From assembly GCA_947165555.1 (NCBI GenBank), contig CAMVAR010000043.1:1-6290 (forward strand): a stretch of DNA of 6,290 nt, read 5' to 3'. Positions 4,192 through 6,290 of the stretch are shown one piece after another. This stretch comes from an uncultured Pseudomonadota bacterium. GTDB lineage: Bacteria > Pseudomonadota > Alphaproteobacteria > Rs-D84. The translations under genes were made by a program, and so were the position numbers. The notes beneath the pieces were generated by a model that saw only the letters and a program-made list of their open reading frames with translations, was not told the DNA's origin and searched no databases. How positions within the stretch are numbered: the first letter of the stretch is position 1; each line of letters starts with the position of its first letter.

Positions 4192-4665
4192 TTACTCCTT
4201 TGTTTGTTCTGGCAATTCAATGCCCACTTTGGTTTCGATTTGTTTTTTGAAATTTAATGTCAATAAATCAAAAATGCGCAATCCGGTGATGTCTTTCATG
4301 TTTTCAAAACAAGACATTATTTCCGTACCGGCAAAAAAACTGAATATTATTCGGGCCAATTCCATATCATTGGCCCATGATGGCAAAACCCACATTTCAC
4401 ACATATGAACCAATAATCCGGCGGCAAAATATGCAATAATTTTTGGAACCACGTGTCGCAGGCCGTTTGATGTTCTGCGTTGATTTCGATATGGCGCGGC
4501 AATAAATCCGGTTATTGTGTCGGCAGCAATGCAAATAAAAAGTCCCAGCATAGCCATTTTGACATCGCCGATAAATGACATAAATGCACCAAATGTCCCG
4601 TATGCTATTTTTGGTGCTGTCAAAGTGAATTTATCCATTTTATGACCTTGGGTCTGCCTGTTCAT
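4192..4665 (-). CDS. Phage holin, DxxTG family (Phage_holin_4_1-like), two possible starts
   Basis: Multi-span inner-membrane protein expected to open the membrane to the endolysin at lysis. From ATG 4665 it has 157 aa, with hydrophobic segments near 20-32, 37-57, 73-92 and 103-119. The second carries ADTITG (48-53), like the 'DxxTG' of holin family PF05105. RRTSNGLRHVVPKII (63-77) and EIMSCFENMKDITG (115-128) match that family's 'S..G...K' and 'E..S..EN...G' stretches. The family is best known from Gram-positive and Bacteroidetes phages. Starts: GTG 4674 is unlikely; ATG 4665 has AGGTG 6 nt upstream; ATG 4638 (148 aa) has AAGG 7 nt upstream. The longer form adds Arg, His and Lys ahead of the second start, as in dual-start holin/antiholin pairs. 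Confidence 0.82.
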   Translation of the reverse strand: MNRQTQGHKMDKFTLTAPKIAYGTFGAFMSFIGDVKMAMLGLFICIAADTITGFIAAPYRNQRRTSNGLRHVVPKIIAYFAAGLLVHMCEMWVLPSWANDMELARIIFSFFAGTEIMSCFENMKDITGLRIFDLLTLNFKKQIETKVGIELPEQTKE

Positions 4666-4676
4666 TTTATGCACCT

Positions 4677-4682
4677 ATTATA
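4677..4682 (-). promoter_or_regulatory. Possible -10 box of the lysis operon
   Basis: A perfect TATAAT (minus strand) lies between the upstream terminator and the holin gene, but no good -35 is found 15-19 nt upstream. If used, transcription would begin near 4670, leaving ATG 4665 almost without a leader and favouring ATG 4638. A phage-specific activator could replace the -35. Confidence 0.35.
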
Positions 4683-4708
4683 TCCGGTTATAATTTATGT
4701 TTTTACGC

Positions 4709-4734
4709 AAAAAAGGGGCAGAAATATCTGCCCC
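4709..4734 (-). terminator. Strong rho-independent terminator after the structural cluster
   Basis: Stem GGGGCAGA (minus, 4734-4727) with TCTGCCCC (4722-4715), a 4-nt loop and then six T (4714-4709), just past the stop codon at 4740. On the plus strand the same stem is followed by AGTTTTT, so it could act in both directions. It separates the structural genes from the lysis genes. Confidence 0.9.
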
Positions 4735-4739
4735 AGTTT

Positions 4740-4964
4740 TTAATACGTTCTGTCGGCAGATGCCCCGCGTTGTGCATCGTAATAACACGCAGCAGATAAT
4801 GATTTGTCCATTTTGGCAATATCTTTCATAATATCACCGGCAAAAGACATCTGGGCCGATGTTAATTCACCGGTATCAAACATCTTTTTGACTTTTTCCA
4901 TCAATGCCATGCCATGTTTATACAGATGTTCACGCAAAGTCATTATTTCTTCATGTGTAATCAT
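4740..4964 (-). CDS. Small helical protein of unknown function (74 aa)
   Basis: Not assigned to a family. It is mostly alpha-helix forming (HEEIMTLREHLYKHGMALME, and later FAGDIMKDIAKMDKSLSAA) with a Tyr/Arg-rich C-terminus (ACYYDAQRGASADRTY). A helical hairpin with 'GELT..' at the turn resembles small proteins I recall beside phage structural genes in gut Firmicutes, but this is memory, not a search. ATG 4964 overlaps the upstream stop (ATGA) and has AAAGAGG 7 nt before it. It is the last gene before the strong terminator. No membrane span or signal peptide. Confidence 0.8.
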   Translation of the reverse strand: MITHEEIMTLREHLYKHGMALMEKVKKMFDTGELTSAQMSFAGDIMKDIAKMDKSLSAACYYDAQRGASADRTY

Positions 4965-5176
4965 TTTTTAACCTCTTTGTTTTTGAATTCGCCCAAGTGC
5001 GGTGTTGCCATTATCTTTAACAACATATCTGGCAGTGTGGCCAAATGCTGTGTGGTTTCGCCGGTTATTTGACCGATTGTGTCCGTCAAAATGAACAGGT
5101 CCATGATTTCGGCAGTTTTTGCCAATTCAATTACACGTTCCAACACTGCTTCTTTTGCTTTTTCTGATGTTGTCAT
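4961..5176 (-). CDS. Small helical protein of unknown function (71 aa)
   Basis: Unrecognised. Predicted mainly helical: TSEKAKEAVLERVIELAKTA, then a more hydrophobic LFILTDTIGQITGETTQHLA and a basic end (FKNKEVKK). The hydrophobic part contains charged and polar residues and is unlikely to span a membrane. Start ATG 5176 is 2 nt after the upstream stop and 8 nt after AGGGGA; a longer frame to 5242 would overlap the upstream gene and lacks support. Its stop overlaps the next start (ATGA). Probably made in step with its neighbours as part of a virion-related group. Confidence 0.8.
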   Translation of the reverse strand: MTTSEKAKEAVLERVIELAKTAEIMDLFILTDTIGQITGETTQHLATLPDMLLKIMATPHLGEFKNKEVKK

Positions 5177-5178
5177 GG

Positions 5179-5550
5179 TTAATCCCCTGTGGTTGTTGTC
5201 GCCGCAGGTGTCGCATTTGATAATGCATCCTGGATCGTGCAACGGACATTTGCTAATGTTATGTGTGGTGTAACCCCGGTTCCGGTAATGTATTTACCGC
5301 GATAAACTTTGCGTGGACAAAGTTTGTCTGTTTTGATTGGATAACCCCATACATCCCAAATCGGCACCGCCACACCATTAATTGTTACGGTATATTCGAC
5401 CGGTGCACCGGTGATAATGTTGTTTGGGTTTAAACACAAAATCAGATTAAAATCGTCAAAATTAGCAATGTTGTTTGGGTTTGTAACCGTCAACAGCCCA
5501 GCGGTTGTCAAATTGGTCCCCCGATGTAAAATTTCGCAATTGTAATTCAT
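5179..5550 (-). CDS. Beta-rich protein of unknown function (123 aa), likely virion-associated
   Basis: Not assigned. The sequence alternates short beta-like stretches with turns (TTAGLLTVTNPNNIANFDDF, LILCLNPNN, EYTVTINGVAVPIWDVWGYP, then PRKVYRGKY and TPHITLANVRC) and ends in a Thr-rich tail (ATTTTGD). No signal peptide or membrane span. From memory, 'NGxxVP...R.vYRGxY...PH' proteins occur next to the Cys-rich type of protein encoded upstream in gut-bacterial phages; this is unverified. Start ATG 5550 has the best Shine-Dalgarno in the window (AAAGGAG, 6 nt); a longer frame to 5670 would run 71 bp into the upstream gene. A structural role such as capsid decoration or adhesin is inference from context. 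Confidence 0.8.
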   Translation of the reverse strand: MNYNCEILHRGTNLTTAGLLTVTNPNNIANFDDFNLILCLNPNNIITGAPVEYTVTINGVAVPIWDVWGYPIKTDKLCPRKVYRGKYITGTGVTPHITLANVRCTIQDALSNATPAATTTTGD

Positions 5551-5573
5551 ATTAAACTCCTTTGGAAATTCTT

Positions 5574-5593
5574 GGGTGGGGCGAACCCCACCC
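5574..5593 (-). promoter_or_regulatory. Intercistronic hairpin with TTCG loop
   Basis: GGGTGGGG and CCCCACCC pair perfectly (8 bp, 7 of them G-C) around TTCG on the minus strand, between the 229-aa and 123-aa genes. No T-run follows, so full termination is unlikely. It may stabilise or divide the message so that the two proteins are made in different amounts. Confidence 0.7.
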
Positions 5594-5599
5594 ATCGGG

Positions 5600-6289
5600 T
5601 TAAAATCCATAACCACATCCGCAGCCACCACCACAGAATGGCGATTGACCAGCATTGTAGGTCCATCCATTAGGATATCTCACAACATTCTGCATTTGAT
5701 TCGCTAAGCGCAAATCTGCAACCTGCGATTCCAACGAAGCGATTTTGTTTTGTGCCAAAGCATCCAAAATCTTTTGCGTCTGCGCTGTTGTGTTTGCGTT
5801 GATAGCCGCTGTGTTTTGTGCGTTTGCATAGTTCACACCGTCAATTGCACGCAATGTTGAGCAGCAACACTGGTTTTGATTTGCCATAACCTGTTGCAAG
5901 GTTGAGTTGATAGACAAGACATCGCGATCTAATTCAGCGTATTTGTCACCGACATACCCTGTTATATCGTGATATACTTGGTTTGTTGCAGCCAAGATTT
6001 CGCGTTGATTCGCCGTTGTGTTTTGGTTATCAAAGCCCTGTTGTATTTGGTTCTGCAATGCTTCGGTTCCAAAGAATCCGCGACCACCAAAGCCGCCAAA
6101 TCCACCAAAACCACCGCCCATCAATAACACCAGGAATAAAATCCCCATCATGTCATTGTTGCCAAAACCAAAGCCGCCATTTGCCACATATGGAAAACCA
6201 TTTCCCCAGTGGTTACCTAACACCGCACTCATATCAGCCGGGGTCATTGGCGTATTTTTAACCAGTGCCACAGGGGGACTGAACAACAT
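5600..6289 (-). CDS. Gly- and Cys-rich phage-associated protein, 229 aa (start uncertain at window edge)
   Basis: Function unknown. In order: an N-terminal part of about 45 residues; a short hydrophobic run MMGILFLVLLM (47-57); a Gly/Phe repeat GGGFGGFGGFGGRGFFG (58-74); a long polar Gln/Asn/Ala helix or coiled-coil region (about 76-200) interrupted by CCC at 141-143; QNKIASLESQVADLRLANQ (180-198) with heptad character; and a Cys/Gly end with Cys219, 223 and 225. I recall similar proteins with CCC, 'AIxGVxYN.A.NT' and 'QNKI..L' motifs in prophages of gut Firmicutes, often beside structural genes, without known role. The long polar helix suggests a fibrous or scaffolding part. The first ATG is 1 nt from the window edge and no ribosome binding site can be checked, so the gene may begin further out. 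Confidence 0.8.
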   Translation of the reverse strand: MLFSPPVALVKNTPMTPADMSAVLGNHWGNGFPYVANGGFGFGNNDMMGILFLVLLMGGGFGGFGGFGGRGFFGTEALQNQIQQGFDNQNTTANQREILAATNQVYHDITGYVGDKYAELDRDVLSINSTLQQVMANQNQCCCSTLRAIDGVNYANAQNTAAINANTTAQTQKILDALAQNKIASLESQVADLRLANQMQNVVRYPNGWTYNAGQSPFCGGGCGCGYGF

Positions 6290-6290
6290 C

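Noticed and set aside
3460..4408. Plus-strand frames of 83-173 aa over the lysis cassette
   Set aside because: They are shadows of five minus-strand genes linked by start-stop overlaps, including clear HNH and holin proteins.

Overview
The window joins a short stretch of bacterial core genome (about 1-1823) to the end of what looks like a prophage or phage-derived island (about 1824-6290, all genes on the minus strand). The host is probably an AT-rich alphaproteobacterium. The bL28 protein has the longer alphaproteobacterial form with a 'GGLDAY' segment and a basic tail, clpB has an RpoH-like promoter of alphaproteobacterial type, and the leucine tRNA gene encodes its own CCA. A host-associated or gut lineage is a guess from base composition and from the kinds of phage protein present. 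No species can be named from the sequence.

Host part. Positions 1-1140 (minus) hold the 5' part of a clpB disaggregase gene that starts directly at the first ATPase domain. The usual Clp N-terminal domain is absent, and an in-frame stop lies just upstream of the start. Divergently, rpmB (1323-1691) and tRNA-Leu(CAA) (1706-1790) are 14 nt apart and share one rho-independent terminator (1801-1823).

Boundary, 1824-2095. There is no gene here. It holds an array of 11-bp direct repeats with A-tracts in helical phase, then four short palindromes, two of which share the half-site TATTACCG. The minus-strand operons run convergently toward this region.

Phage part, in the direction of transcription (right to left). 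First comes a structural or unknown-function cluster: a Gly-rich, Cys-rich 229-aa protein, a 123-aa beta-rich protein, and 71-aa and 74-aa helical proteins. It is tightly packed and closed by a strong hairpin terminator (4709-4734). Next is a compact, translationally coupled lysis cassette: a multi-pass holin of the DxxTG type with two plausible starts, a 68-aa single-membrane-span protein, a small HNH nuclease, a lipoprotein with a C-terminal membrane anchor that fits a unimolecular spanin, and a GH24 muramidase without a signal peptide. Together these could open the inner membrane, cut peptidoglycan and join the inner and outer membranes. A probable terminator follows. Last is a small separate unit (2096-2621) with its own promoter, encoding a tail-collar-like protein and a coupled 69-aa protein of unknown role. 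The 300-bp spacer between the lysis cassette and this unit is rich in stem-loops and carries a DnaA-box match.

No integrase, repressor, capsid or terminase gene and no second attachment site lies in the window. Prophage status and the boundary are therefore inferred from the lysis genes and their position beside a tRNA.
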